Shown: positions 53,601 through 61,341 of the stretch, in pieces
How positions within the stretch are numbered: position 1 is the first letter of the stretch
How the letters are laid out: every line of letters begins with the position of its first letter
Assembly: GCF_008801835.1 (NCBI RefSeq)
Contig: NZ_VZOW01000024.1
Coordinates: forward strand, 22,788-86,787
Origin: Cupriavidus pauculus
GTDB lineage: Bacteria > Pseudomonadota > Gammaproteobacteria > Burkholderiales > Burkholderiaceae
Length of the DNA stretch: 64,000 bases
Direction of reading: 5' to 3'
Translations under genes and position numbers: made by a program
The notes under the pieces: generated by a model
Database searches by the model: none
Seen by the model: the letters and a program-made list of their open reading frames with translations, nothing else
What the model was told of the DNA's origin: nothing

Positions 53601-53868
53601 GCCCATAACGCGACAGCGAGCGTGTCTGTTCCAGTCCGGGCAGGCCTGACATCGCGGTTTCGAGCGGATAGGTAACGCGCTGTTCGGCTTCGAGCGGCGA
53701 ATAGCCTGGCGCCGCGGTGTTGATCTGCACCTGCACATTGGTGATGTCCGGCACCGCGTCGATCGGCAGGCGGCTGTAGTTGTACAGGCCCAGCGCGGCC
53801 ATCGCGAGCATCGCCAGCATGACCAGCCAGCGTTGCGCGATCGAGAATTGAAGAATGCGTTCGAACAT
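50698..53868 (-). CDS. czcA: CzcA-type heavy-metal RND pump
   Basis: 1056 residues, twelve membrane segments with two large periplasmic loops. The signature DFGIIVDGAVVIVEN (Asp402, Asp408, Glu415) is the HME1 motif, with exactly the proton-relay residues described for CzcA of Cupriavidus metallidurans, so the cargo is Co/Zn/Cd rather than Cu. Drives export with CzcB and CzcC. CGGAG upstream; 12 nt after czcB. Confidence 0.95.
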   Translation of the reverse strand: MFERILQFSIAQRWLVMLAMLAMAALGLYNYSRLPIDAVPDITNVQVQINTAAPGYSPLEAEQRVTYPLETAMSGLPGLEQTRSLSRYGLSQITVIFKDGTDIYFARQLVNQRMQEAGRHLPAGVSPQMGPISTGLGEIYLWTVETEPDARKPDGSPYTATDLREIQDWIIKPQLRTVPGVTEINSIGGFAKEYLIAPSMEKMASYGLSLQNVVQALERNNSNVGAGYIERRGEQYLVRAPGQVASMDDIRNVIVGTAQGQPIRIRDLAEVSLGRELRTGAATDNGREVVLGTVFMLVGENSRTVSRAVDTRMAAINKSLPQGVKAVTVYDRTDLVDKAIATVKKNLLEGAVLVIVVLFLFLGNLRAALITAMVIPLSMLFTFSGMVTYRISANLMSLGALDFGIIVDGAVVIVENCVRRLAHARESLGRPLTREERLAEVFAAAREARRPLIFGQLIIMVVYVPIFALTGVEGKMFHPMAMTVVVALIGALLLSITFVPAAVALFIGNRVDEKENRVMGWARRAYAPLLRRALDNTPVVFTAAAVAILLSGLLATRLGSEFIPNLNEGDFSVQALRIPGTSLTQSVAMQQQIEVRLKEKFAEIERVFARTGTAEIASDPMPPNASDAYIMLKLREQWPDPSRTRESLRDAMQAELDTIPGNRYEFSQPIQLRFNELISGVRSDVAVKLFGDDNAVLDATAQKIAQALQSVPGAAEVKVEQTTGLPLLTVEVDRSRAARYGLNMVDVQDTVAIAIGGRDAGVFYQGDRRFNIGVRLPEDVRADVDALHRLPIPLPPTSAGVERTAAGGGSSGATSYIPLGEIATLNIAPGPNQISRENGKRRIVISANVRGRDVGTFVPEAMAAIEARVAIPSGYWIAWGGTFEQLQSATQRLAIVVPVALLMVFVLLFAMFGNVRDGLLVFTGIPFALTGGVLALWLRGIPLSISAAVGFIALSGVAVLNGLVMLSFIRGLRDEGQALDHAVFQGALTRLRPVLMTALVASLGFVPMAIATGTGAEVQRPLATVVIGGILSSTALTLLVLPVLYRWAHRRGAATA

Positions 53869-53880
53869 GGTGGGCTCCGA

Positions 53881-55098
53881 TCAGTGCGCGTGTTCGGCGC
53901 TGGCCTTGCCTTGTTCGGCCTTCAGCACGAAGCTGTTGCCGGTCACGTAGCGTGCGCCTGGCGCCAGCCCATCGACGATCTCGACACGCTTGCCGTCGCT
54001 GCGTCCGGTCTTGACGCTGCGCGCCGCGAAGCCGCCGGGCACTTCGACGAAGACCTGCTGGCGCTCGCCGTCGCTCTGCAAGGCTTCGCTGTCGATCACG
54101 ACCGCGGCATCGGTTTCGCCCGTTGCCACGCTGACCGTGACGAACAAGCCCGGGCGCCACGCCATGTCCGGGTTGGCCAGCGTGACGCGCGCCGTGGCGG
54201 TGCGCGTCTGCTGGCCCAGCAGCGCGCCCACGTACGAGATGCGTCCGTCGGCGCTGCCGTCGAAGGCGGCCGACGACACGCGCACCGCTTCGCCAAGCCT
54301 CACATGCCCGAGATCCTTTGGCGCGATCACGAATTCGGCCCAGACGGTATTCAGATCGGAGATGGTGAAGACCGCGGTTTCTGCGGCCACCGCCTCGCCG
54401 AGCGCCAGGTGCTTTTCCACGACGATGCCATCGAACGGGGCGCGCAATTCGAACCGGTTGATCGCACGCGACGTCTCCGTGGCGCCAATCGCGGTCAACT
54501 TCTGGCGCGCGTTCTGCGTCGCGATCTCTGCTTCCTGCAGCGCTGTGCGCGCCACCAGGAAATCCTGCTCGGCCGATACCTTGTCTTCCCACAGCTTCTT
54601 TTCGCGCGCGTAGGTGGTGCGCGCCAGATCGAGCCGGCGCTGCGCGGCCATCAGTTCGCTGCGTTGGTCCGATAGCTGGGTGCTGGCAAACACCGCCAGC
54701 AGATCGCCTTTCCTGACGCGCTGGCCCAGATTGGCCGCCACCGATTCGGCCACGCCGGCCACGCGGGGCACTACGTGCGCGGTGCGGTCTTCGTTGAACT
54801 TGATTTCACCGGGGAATTCCACGGTGCTGCGGATCTTCCCCGGCGCGGCGACGGCCATTTCCAGACGCGCGTTGCGGATCTGCTCCGGGGTCAGCGCGAT
54901 CAGGCCCGCGGGTTCGTTATCGGCGTGGCTGGCCTGCGCGCCCGAGGCCGCAGGCTGCGCGGATTTCGCGTTCGCCTCGCGCGGTCCGTGGTCGGTATGT
55001 TCATCGCCGCGTCCGGTAAGCAGCAGTGCCAATGCGGCAATAAGTCCGGCAAGCACGATGGTGGCAATCGCCACGCCTTGTTTGCGAGTCAATGTCAT
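53881..55098 (-). CDS. czcB: CzcB-type membrane-fusion protein
   Basis: 405 residues. N-terminal membrane anchor (GVAIATIVLAGLIAALALLL), then a His-containing stretch (DEHTDHGPREANAK) and the adaptor domains: RVAGVAESVAANLGQRVRKGDLLAVFAS lipoyl, coiled-coil hairpin, ELRAPFDGIVVEKHLALGE barrel. Ends GKASAEHAH. AAGGA upstream. Confidence 0.94.
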   Translation of the reverse strand: MTLTRKQGVAIATIVLAGLIAALALLLTGRGDEHTDHGPREANAKSAQPAASGAQASHADNEPAGLIALTPEQIRNARLEMAVAAPGKIRSTVEFPGEIKFNEDRTAHVVPRVAGVAESVAANLGQRVRKGDLLAVFASTQLSDQRSELMAAQRRLDLARTTYAREKKLWEDKVSAEQDFLVARTALQEAEIATQNARQKLTAIGATETSRAINRFELRAPFDGIVVEKHLALGEAVAAETAVFTISDLNTVWAEFVIAPKDLGHVRLGEAVRVSSAAFDGSADGRISYVGALLGQQTRTATARVTLANPDMAWRPGLFVTVSVATGETDAAVVIDSEALQSDGERQQVFVEVPGGFAARSVKTGRSDGKRVEIVDGLAPGARYVTGNSFVLKAEQGKASAEHAH

Positions 55099-55122
55099 GA
55101 CGGTATTCCTTGCGGTGCCGCA

Positions 55123-56409
55123 TCAGCGGCCAAGAATGCGATCGATCGTGGTGGCTGCCTGCCAACTGCTGGCAATCACGCCGAGATAGCGAATGCGGGC
55201 CTGAAACAGCGTGCGCTGCGCATCGAGGACTTCGAGATAGTTGAACTTGCCGGCCTCGAAGCCTTGCGTCGCCGCTTGCAGCGCGCGCTGCGCGGCGGGC
55301 AGCACCGTGTCGCGCAAGGTTTGCGCCGAGGCGCGCGACAGGGCGAGCTGGCTGGACGCCTGCTGGAGATCGTGTTCGAGCCGTAAGCGCATCGCGCGCA
55401 ATTCATCGGCGGCCTTGTCGGCCTGCCGGATCGCCGTGTAGACATTGCCCTGGTTGCGATCGAACAGCGGCAATGGAATTGCCACGCCCAAGACCGGAAA
55501 GGTGCCGCGCTCGGGCGCGCCGTTGTCGCGCTTGGCGCCTACGCTGAGCGTGACGTCCGGATACTGCCGGCTGCGCTGCACGTTGATGTCGGCTTGACGG
55601 CGGTCCAGTTCACGTTCGCTGGTGAGCAGCAGCGGCGCGGCGTCTAGCGAGTGGCGCAGCACGGCGGCGTCGGGGCGCGCCGGCAACGCATCGAGCTTGC
55701 CGTCAGCCGCGCTGAAGCGCGGCGATGGATTGCCCCATTGCGTCGTGAGCGACTGGCGCGCGGCAACCAGTGCCGCATCGGCTTCTGCCTGCTCCAGGCC
55801 GGCATTCGCCAGCTCCACCTGCGCCTTGGTTTCCTCGACCGGCGAAATCTTGCCGGCCGCCACGCGGCGCGCGGCTGCCTGCGCGCCGCGAGTGGCGATA
55901 TCGACCGACCCGGCGGCCAGCCGGACACGCTCCTGCGCAATCAGCACATTGAAGAAAGCCGCAATCACCGCGGCACGCAGGTCCGCCTGCGCGGCGCTGA
56001 GCTGGGCCTGCGCCACTTCGCGCGCGCGCTGGGAGGCGTCGATCCGCGCGGCGCGCTTGCCGCCCAGTTCGAGTGGGAGGTTCATTTGCGCGGTGGTGGC
56101 GCGCGTGGTCTGACGCGTGTCTTCCATCTGCACAGAGACTTCGGGATTGCGAATCACGCGCGCCTGTGCGATTCCGCCCTCGCTGGCATCGAGTTCCATC
56201 TGCGCGGCCGACAGCGTGGGGTTTTGCGCAGCCGCCAGTGCCAGCGCGGCGTCGAGCGTGATGAGCCCGGCCGGCTCGGCCTGCGGCGCAGCCGCGGCGC
56301 GAGAGATGGTCGCCAGCGATGGCGGGGCATCCTGGGCGTGGGCGGACGGACAGGCAATCGGGCTGAGCCATGCGGCCGCCAGCCCCAGCGGCAAGAGAAA
56401 GCTTCTCAT
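55123..56409 (-). CDS. czcC: CzcC-type outer-membrane factor
   Basis: 428 residues. Signal peptide, no clear lipobox. Two OEP repeats: ITLDAALALAAAQNPTLSAAQMELDASEGGIAQARVIRNPEVSVQMEDTRQ and the C-terminal AATQGFEAGKFNYLEVLDAQRTLFQARIRYL. Third component of the tripartite pump. No clear Shine-Dalgarno before the ATG. The stop lies 24 nt ahead of czcB. Confidence 0.92.
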   Translation of the reverse strand: MRSFLLPLGLAAAWLSPIACPSAHAQDAPPSLATISRAAAAPQAEPAGLITLDAALALAAAQNPTLSAAQMELDASEGGIAQARVIRNPEVSVQMEDTRQTTRATTAQMNLPLELGGKRAARIDASQRAREVAQAQLSAAQADLRAAVIAAFFNVLIAQERVRLAAGSVDIATRGAQAAARRVAAGKISPVEETKAQVELANAGLEQAEADAALVAARQSLTTQWGNPSPRFSAADGKLDALPARPDAAVLRHSLDAAPLLLTSERELDRRQADINVQRSRQYPDVTLSVGAKRDNGAPERGTFPVLGVAIPLPLFDRNQGNVYTAIRQADKAADELRAMRLRLEHDLQQASSQLALSRASAQTLRDTVLPAAQRALQAATQGFEAGKFNYLEVLDAQRTLFQARIRYLGVIASSWQAATTIDRILGR

Positions 56410-56536
56410 CGAAATTCACCAGTTGATGCAGGAGAAAATCGGCGAGACAACAGCGCATCGAGCCCACGCGACGCGGCGATACCGTCAAGCGGTATTCGCT
56501 ATCGATGAGCTGGGGACACGAACCGGATCTCGCCGG

Positions 56537-56932
56537 CTAGGCGAGACGGGGCCACTGAGGGCGGTCGGGAACCGGCGCCGGGATGGAGCCGAACGCGTGA
56601 GGATGCGCCTGGTAGCGCAGGGTGGTGAAGCGATAGTCCGCGGGCATCCGCACTTCGGCAAACACGCCGTGCGATCCGGGGAAATGACAGGCGGCGCAAT
56701 CGGCGTCGGGCAGCTTCAGGGTCTTGCCGCCAGCGGCGTGATCGTCGCCGTGATGGACGTGGGAATGGTGCCCGAAGTGCCATGTGCGGACTGTGGCCTG
56801 CGCGACAGCGACGCCAGCGACTTCGTGTGCGGCTGCGGGCGCGACTTCGTGTGCGCAATACGCCGCGGCTCCCGCCCAGGCGAACTGGAGCGGCAGCAGG
56901 AATGCTAGGAAAACGAGCAGCAGGCGGCGCAT
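56537..56932 (-). CDS. czcI: CzcI-like periplasmic regulator/accessory protein
   Basis: 131 residues. Signal peptide MRRLLLVFLAFLLPLQFAWAG, followed by the CzcI pattern: AAYCAHE, a WHFGHHSHVHHGDDH histidine cluster and LPDADCAACHFPGSHGV. First gene of the czcICBA operon, as in C. metallidurans, where CzcI influences expression. A minus-strand TATAAT (56946-56941) ends 8 nt before the ATG, so the transcript may be leaderless. Confidence 0.88.
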   Translation of the reverse strand: MRRLLLVFLAFLLPLQFAWAGAAAYCAHEVAPAAAHEVAGVAVAQATVRTWHFGHHSHVHHGDDHAAGGKTLKLPDADCAACHFPGSHGVFAEVRMPADYRFTTLRYQAHPHAFGSIPAPVPDRPQWPRLA

Positions 56933-57008
56933 GGGCAGCGATTATAGCCGCGGGGCACGAGACCAAACATTACGATCTCGTCATGCTAGCTGCTCGCCAC
57001 ATTGGTGC

Positions 57009-57039
57009 TTGACTCTGGAGCCGCTACAGGGTCTTCAAT
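57009..57039 (+). promoter_or_regulatory. MerR-family (CadR/PbrR/ZntR-like) promoter
   Basis: TTGACT at 57009-57014, 19-bp spacer, TTCAAT at 57034-57039. The spacer contains the dyad ACTCTGG...TACAGGGT, closely resembling the CadR and PbrR target promoters. The stretched spacer is the hallmark of activation by a metal-bound MerR protein. The ATG at 57057 follows after about 10 nt of leader. No merR-like gene is in the window. Confidence 0.8.
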
Positions 57040-57056
57040 GGCAGCAATCACGCTGA

Positions 57057-59537
57057 ATGGACTTTGCAATGGCTCGCTCCACCCCTGAAAACGTTGCGCC
57101 GCCGGCGTCGGGCGCGCACCGCCACCGCCACCGCGATCGCGAATCGGCCGATTCGAAGGCGCATGACAGTTGCCACGATCACGAGCATGGCGCCGATTCG
57201 TGCAGCCATGGCGGAGCGCAGGCACGGGAGCGTGCGAGCGACCACGCCACTCCGGATGTGCATCAGTACGACCACGCACACGACCACGCACACGACCACG
57301 CAGACGACCACGCACACGACCATGGCCAAGGCGCCAGCTGCTGTGGCGCCTCGTGCGGCATGCCGATGCAGGCGCGTCAGCCCGTCGCAGCGCCCGCGGG
57401 GTCGCGGCCAGCCGCGTACCGCATCGACGCGATGGATTGCCCCACCGAGGAAACGCTGATCCGCAACAAGCTCGGCGGCATGGCGGGCATCGCCGCGCTC
57501 GACTTCAACCTGATGCAGCGCGTGCTGACCGTGCACCACACGCTCGATTCGCTCGACCCGGTGGTCAAGGCGATTGCGTCGCTGGGCATGAAGGCTGAAG
57601 CGCTTGGCGAGGCCGGTGCCGATGCTGGCGTGACGGCAGAGCCGGCAAAGCCATGGTGGCCGCTGGCGCTGGCAGGCGGATTCGCAATCGGCGCGGAGCT
57701 TACCGAGTGGTTCCAACTGGCCACGCCGTACCTGCCCGCAGCGCTCGCGATCGCGGCAATCCTGGTGGCGGGCCTGGGCGTCTACCGCAAGGGCTGGATC
57801 GCGATCCGCAACGGCAACCTCAATATCAACGCGCTGATGAGCATTGCGGTGACCGGTGCGGTCTTGATCGGTCAGTGGCCAGAGGCTGCCATGGTGATGG
57901 TGCTGTTTGCGCTGGCCGAGCGCATTGAGGCGGCGTCGCTCGATCGCGCACGCAACGCGGTGCGCGGGCTGATGGCGATGGCGCCGGAACAGGCTACGGT
58001 CCAGCAGGCCGATGGCAATTGGCTGGCCGTGGATGCCCGCACGGTGCCGGTCGGTGCGATGGTGCGGCTTCGCCCGGGCGAGCGCGTGGCGCTCGATGGG
58101 CGTGTGCTGCGCGGGCAGTCAGCGCTGGACCAGGCGCCCATCACGGGCGAAAGCGTGCCCGTCGACAAGCGCGCCGGCGACATGCTGTTCGCCGGATCGA
58201 TCAACCAGTCCGGGGAACTCGAATACACGGTGACCGCGCCGGCCAACGATTCCACGCTGTCGCGCATCATTCACGCAGTGGAGGCGGCCCAGGGCAGCCG
58301 CGCCCCGACACAACGTTTTGTCGACCAGTTCGCGCGCGTCTACACGCCCGTGGTCTTTGCCATCGCGCTCGGCGTAGCCGTGATTCCGCCATTGCTGATG
58401 GGACAAGCCTGGACGGCATGGATTTACAAGGCGCTGGTGTTGCTGGTGATCGCCTGCCCGTGCGCGCTTGTGATATCGACGCCGGTGACGATTGTCAGCG
58501 GCCTGGCGGCAGCCGCACGGCGCGGCATCCTGATCAAGGGCGGTGTCTATCTCGAGCAAGGCCGTCATCTGGCATGGCTGGCGCTGGACAAGACCGGCAC
58601 GCTGACGCATGGCAAGCCGGTGCAGACCGATGCGGCGCTGCTGACCGACGACGTGCCGCATGCACGCGCGATTGCTGCAAGTCTGGCGGCGCGCTCCGAT
58701 CATCCAGTGTCGCGCGCGGTTGCGGTTGCCGCCGATGCCGATGGCATCGCGCGCCTGGACGTGCAAGACTTCGAGGCGGTGGCAGGGCAGGGCGTGCGCG
58801 GCACGATCGATGGCGTGGCGTACTGCCTCGGCAATCATCGCCTGATCCACGACCTTGGCGCGTGCTCGCCCGCACTGGAAGCGCGACTCGAAGCGATCGA
58901 GCGGCAGGGCAGGACCATCGTGATGCTGGCCGCGATGGCCGACCCCCGCACCGGCAAGCCGCGCGCGCTGGCGTTGTTCGGCGTGGCCGATACCGTGCGC
59001 GATACAAGCCGGCAGGCCATCGAGCAGCTTCATGCGCTGGGCGTGAAGACGCTGATGCTGTCCGGCGACAATCCGCATACGGCGCAGGCCATCGGCACCG
59101 CGGTGGGCATCGATCAGGTGCGCGGCAACCAGATGCCGCAGGACAAGGCCGACACCATCGCCGCGCTGGCCGGGCAGGCGCACACCCATGGCGGCAAGGT
59201 GGGCATGGTTGGCGATGGCATCAACGATGCGCCGGCGCTGGCGCGTGCCGATATCGGCTTCGCGATGGGCGCCGCGGGCACCGATACAGCGATCGAGACG
59301 GCCGACGTGGCGCTGATGGACGATGACCTGCGCAAAATCCCCGCGTTCGTAAGGTTGTCGCGCCGCACCTCGGCGATCCTGAAACAGAACATCGCGCTGG
59401 CGCTCGGCATCAAGGTCGTGTTCCTGGTGTTGACCGTGATGGGCATGGGCACGATGTGGATGGCCGTGTTCGCCGATATGGGCGCAAGCCTGCTGGTGGT
59501 GTTCAACGGCTTGCGCCTCGCGCGCGACCGAAACTGA
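57057..59537 (+). CDS. cadA: Cd/Zn/Pb-exporting P1B-type ATPase (CadA/ZntA/PbrA type)
   Basis: 826 residues. N-terminal 110 residues are very His/Asp rich (HDHAHDHADDHAHDH) with CCGASC; then a heavy-metal domain in which CxxC is replaced by DCPTEE, typical of CadA/ZntA. Eight membrane segments, CPC at 467-469, phosphorylated Asp511 in DKTGT, SDHPVS, and GDGINDAPAL. Exports divalent soft metals. Divergent from czcICBA and preceded by a MerR-type promoter. A second ATG at 57069 is possible. Confidence 0.94.
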   Translation: MDFAMARSTPENVAPPASGAHRHRHRDRESADSKAHDSCHDHEHGADSCSHGGAQARERASDHATPDVHQYDHAHDHAHDHADDHAHDHGQGASCCGASCGMPMQARQPVAAPAGSRPAAYRIDAMDCPTEETLIRNKLGGMAGIAALDFNLMQRVLTVHHTLDSLDPVVKAIASLGMKAEALGEAGADAGVTAEPAKPWWPLALAGGFAIGAELTEWFQLATPYLPAALAIAAILVAGLGVYRKGWIAIRNGNLNINALMSIAVTGAVLIGQWPEAAMVMVLFALAERIEAASLDRARNAVRGLMAMAPEQATVQQADGNWLAVDARTVPVGAMVRLRPGERVALDGRVLRGQSALDQAPITGESVPVDKRAGDMLFAGSINQSGELEYTVTAPANDSTLSRIIHAVEAAQGSRAPTQRFVDQFARVYTPVVFAIALGVAVIPPLLMGQAWTAWIYKALVLLVIACPCALVISTPVTIVSGLAAAARRGILIKGGVYLEQGRHLAWLALDKTGTLTHGKPVQTDAALLTDDVPHARAIAASLAARSDHPVSRAVAVAADADGIARLDVQDFEAVAGQGVRGTIDGVAYCLGNHRLIHDLGACSPALEARLEAIERQGRTIVMLAAMADPRTGKPRALALFGVADTVRDTSRQAIEQLHALGVKTLMLSGDNPHTAQAIGTAVGIDQVRGNQMPQDKADTIAALAGQAHTHGGKVGMVGDGINDAPALARADIGFAMGAAGTDTAIETADVALMDDDLRKIPAFVRLSRRTSAILKQNIALALGIKVVFLVLTVMGMGTMWMAVFADMGASLLVVFNGLRLARDRN

Positions 59538-60014
59538 GCGTCGCGGGCCGCCCGGCCCGTGACCTCCCTGCGTGCCGCCGAGAGCATCGCGCGGCACGCG
59601 CGGATGACTCGTCATCCCGCCGCGGTTCTTCTCGCATTTCCTGATCTTCTTCGTTGTGTGGCCCGATTTCGCATCGACGCCGCGCCGATAAAAAATCCTT
59701 TTTCGTTGTTGTGTGTAGCGCCGTATCGATACGCACGCCATGACCTCATTCACGGCGCAACGCGGATCGTTCGAACGTGAGGCGTCTTCGTGTGTTGCCG
59801 CAAAGCGTACCAACAAAAATTCTTCTCTCTTGCAGATGCTCAATGGACTTTCGCGGCGGCGTGCATATGCTGAGTGCCAGCTTCATGAGCACGGGACGTC
59901 CGCATATTTCTAGCGCGACAGCGCGCATCGCGCACACCGCCTTCGATTGCTGCGTCGGCACTATCGGACCGGCCCCTGGCTCACGTTTCATCGACTGACC
60001 AAGGAGAAAAAGGT
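59538..60014. other. Intergenic region between cadA and the CoA-transferase genes
   Basis: Contains a short palindrome GGATGA-CTCG-TCATCC (59601-59616) that may end cadA transcription. Nothing else recognisable; the reading frames here have no ribosome-binding sites or family features. Confidence 0.4.
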
Positions 60015-60676
60015 ATGCAGTCAAAGATCATTTCGATTGCTGATGCCGCCGCGCATTTTCGCGACGGCATCAGCATTCTGTTCGGTGGATTTATGGGGGT
60101 CGGCACGCCGCCGCTGCTGATCGAGGCGTTGCTCGATTCGAATGCGCGGGACCTCGTGCTGATCGGCAACGACACTGCGTTTCCGGACGTGGGTGTGGGC
60201 CAGCTGATCAGCGCAAAGCGCGTGCGCAAGGTGGTGGCCAGCCATATCGGCACCAATGCCGAAACGGGCCGCCAGATGATGGTGGGCGAGATGGAGGTCG
60301 AACTCGTGCCCCAGGGCACGCTCGCGGAACGCATTCGCGCCGGCGGTGCGGGCCTGGGCGGCGTGCTGACTGCCACGGGCCTTGGGGCACGGTGGTGGAG
60401 GAGGGCAAGTCGCGCATCAACGTGCAGGGTAGGGACTTCCTGCTGGAGCTGCCGATTCGCGCCGATGTGGCATTGCTGCACGCTTCGCGCAGCGACCGCG
60501 CCGGCAATCTGCAGTACCGCCTGTCGAGCCGCAATTTCAATCCGGTCGTGGCGCTGGCCGGAGAGGTCGTGCTGGCGCAGGCCGACGAGATCGTCGAGAT
60601 CGGCGAGCTCGATCCGGACACCATCATGACACCGGCTGCGCTGGTGGACGGCGTTGTGGAGGGCACACGGTCATGA
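60015..60676 (+). pseudogene. atoD: CoA-transferase subunit A (AtoD/ScoA type), frameshifted
   Basis: The first 125 codons match subunit A (GGFMGVGTPPLLIEALLDSN, GNDTAFPDVGVGQLI, EVELVPQGTLAERIRAGGAGLGGVLTATG). The frame is then lost at GGGG (60384-60387); the family continuation GTVVEEGKSRINVQGRDFLLELPIRADVALLHASRSDRAGNLQYRLSSRNFNPV is in another frame from about 60386 to 60676. Two extra G, or one missing base, explain it. Without repair the product ends at 60629 with a nonsense tail. The remainder of the operon is intact, so a sequencing error is possible. Confidence 0.85.
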
Positions 60677-61326
60677 ATGCGAAAGAACTGATTGCGCGCC
60701 GCGTGGCACTGGAACTCCACGACGGCGATGTGGTGAACCTTGGCATCGGCCTGCCCACGCTGGTGGTCAACTATCTGCCCGCCGATGTCCGCATCACGCT
60801 GCAGTCCGAGAACGGTTTTCTTGGGCTCGGGCCGGTGACGGAGCCTGACCCGGCGCTGGTCAACGCCGGCGGTCAGCCGTGTGGCATGGTGCCCGGCGCG
60901 TCGACATTCGACAGTGCATTTTCGTTTGCGTTGATCCGTGGCGGACATGTCGACGCCTGCGTGCTTGGCGGCCTGCAGGTAGCCGAGAACGGCGACCTGG
61001 CCAACTGGATGGTGCCCGGCAAGATGGTGCCCGGCATGGGCGGCGCGATGGACCTTGTGGCCGGCGCGAAGCGCGTCATCGTGGCAATGGAGCACAGCGC
61101 CAAGGATGGCAGTGCCAAGCTGGTGCGCGCCTGCACGCTGCCGCTGACGGCCCAGCGATGCGTTTCGGTGGTGGTGACGGAACTGGCGCTGTTCGAGTTC
61201 GTCGACGGCGTGCTGACGCTGCAGGAACTCGCGCCGGGGGTCGATCTGACCACGGTGAGGGAAAAGACCGAAGCCGTCTTCGCCATCTCGCCCGATCTGA
61301 AAACCATGCCGATCGACACGCACTGA
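60673..61326 (+). CDS. atoA: CoA-transferase subunit B (AtoA/ScoB type)
   Basis: 217 residues. Glu46 in QSENGFLG is the covalent catalytic residue. GIGLPTLVVNYLP, MVPGKMVPGMGGAMDL and CTLPLTAQRCV match subunit B. Moves CoA between acyl-CoA and acetoacetate or short-chain acids. ATGA overlap with the end of the subunit A reading frame; 15 nt before atoE. Confidence 0.93.
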   Translation: MNAKELIARRVALELHDGDVVNLGIGLPTLVVNYLPADVRITLQSENGFLGLGPVTEPDPALVNAGGQPCGMVPGASTFDSAFSFALIRGGHVDACVLGGLQVAENGDLANWMVPGKMVPGMGGAMDLVAGAKRVIVAMEHSAKDGSAKLVRACTLPLTAQRCVSVVVTELALFEFVDGVLTLQELAPGVDLTTVREKTEAVFAISPDLKTMPIDTH

Positions 61327-61341
61327 CCACAAGGGACCGTC

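Noticed and set aside
59777..59998. 73-codon frame upstream of the CoA-transferase genes
   Set aside because: No Shine-Dalgarno, no hydrophobic or domain pattern, and it ends directly before the transferase leader.
60392..60676. Separate small gene after the frameshift
   Set aside because: Its translation is the exact family continuation of subunit A, so it is the 3' part of one gene.
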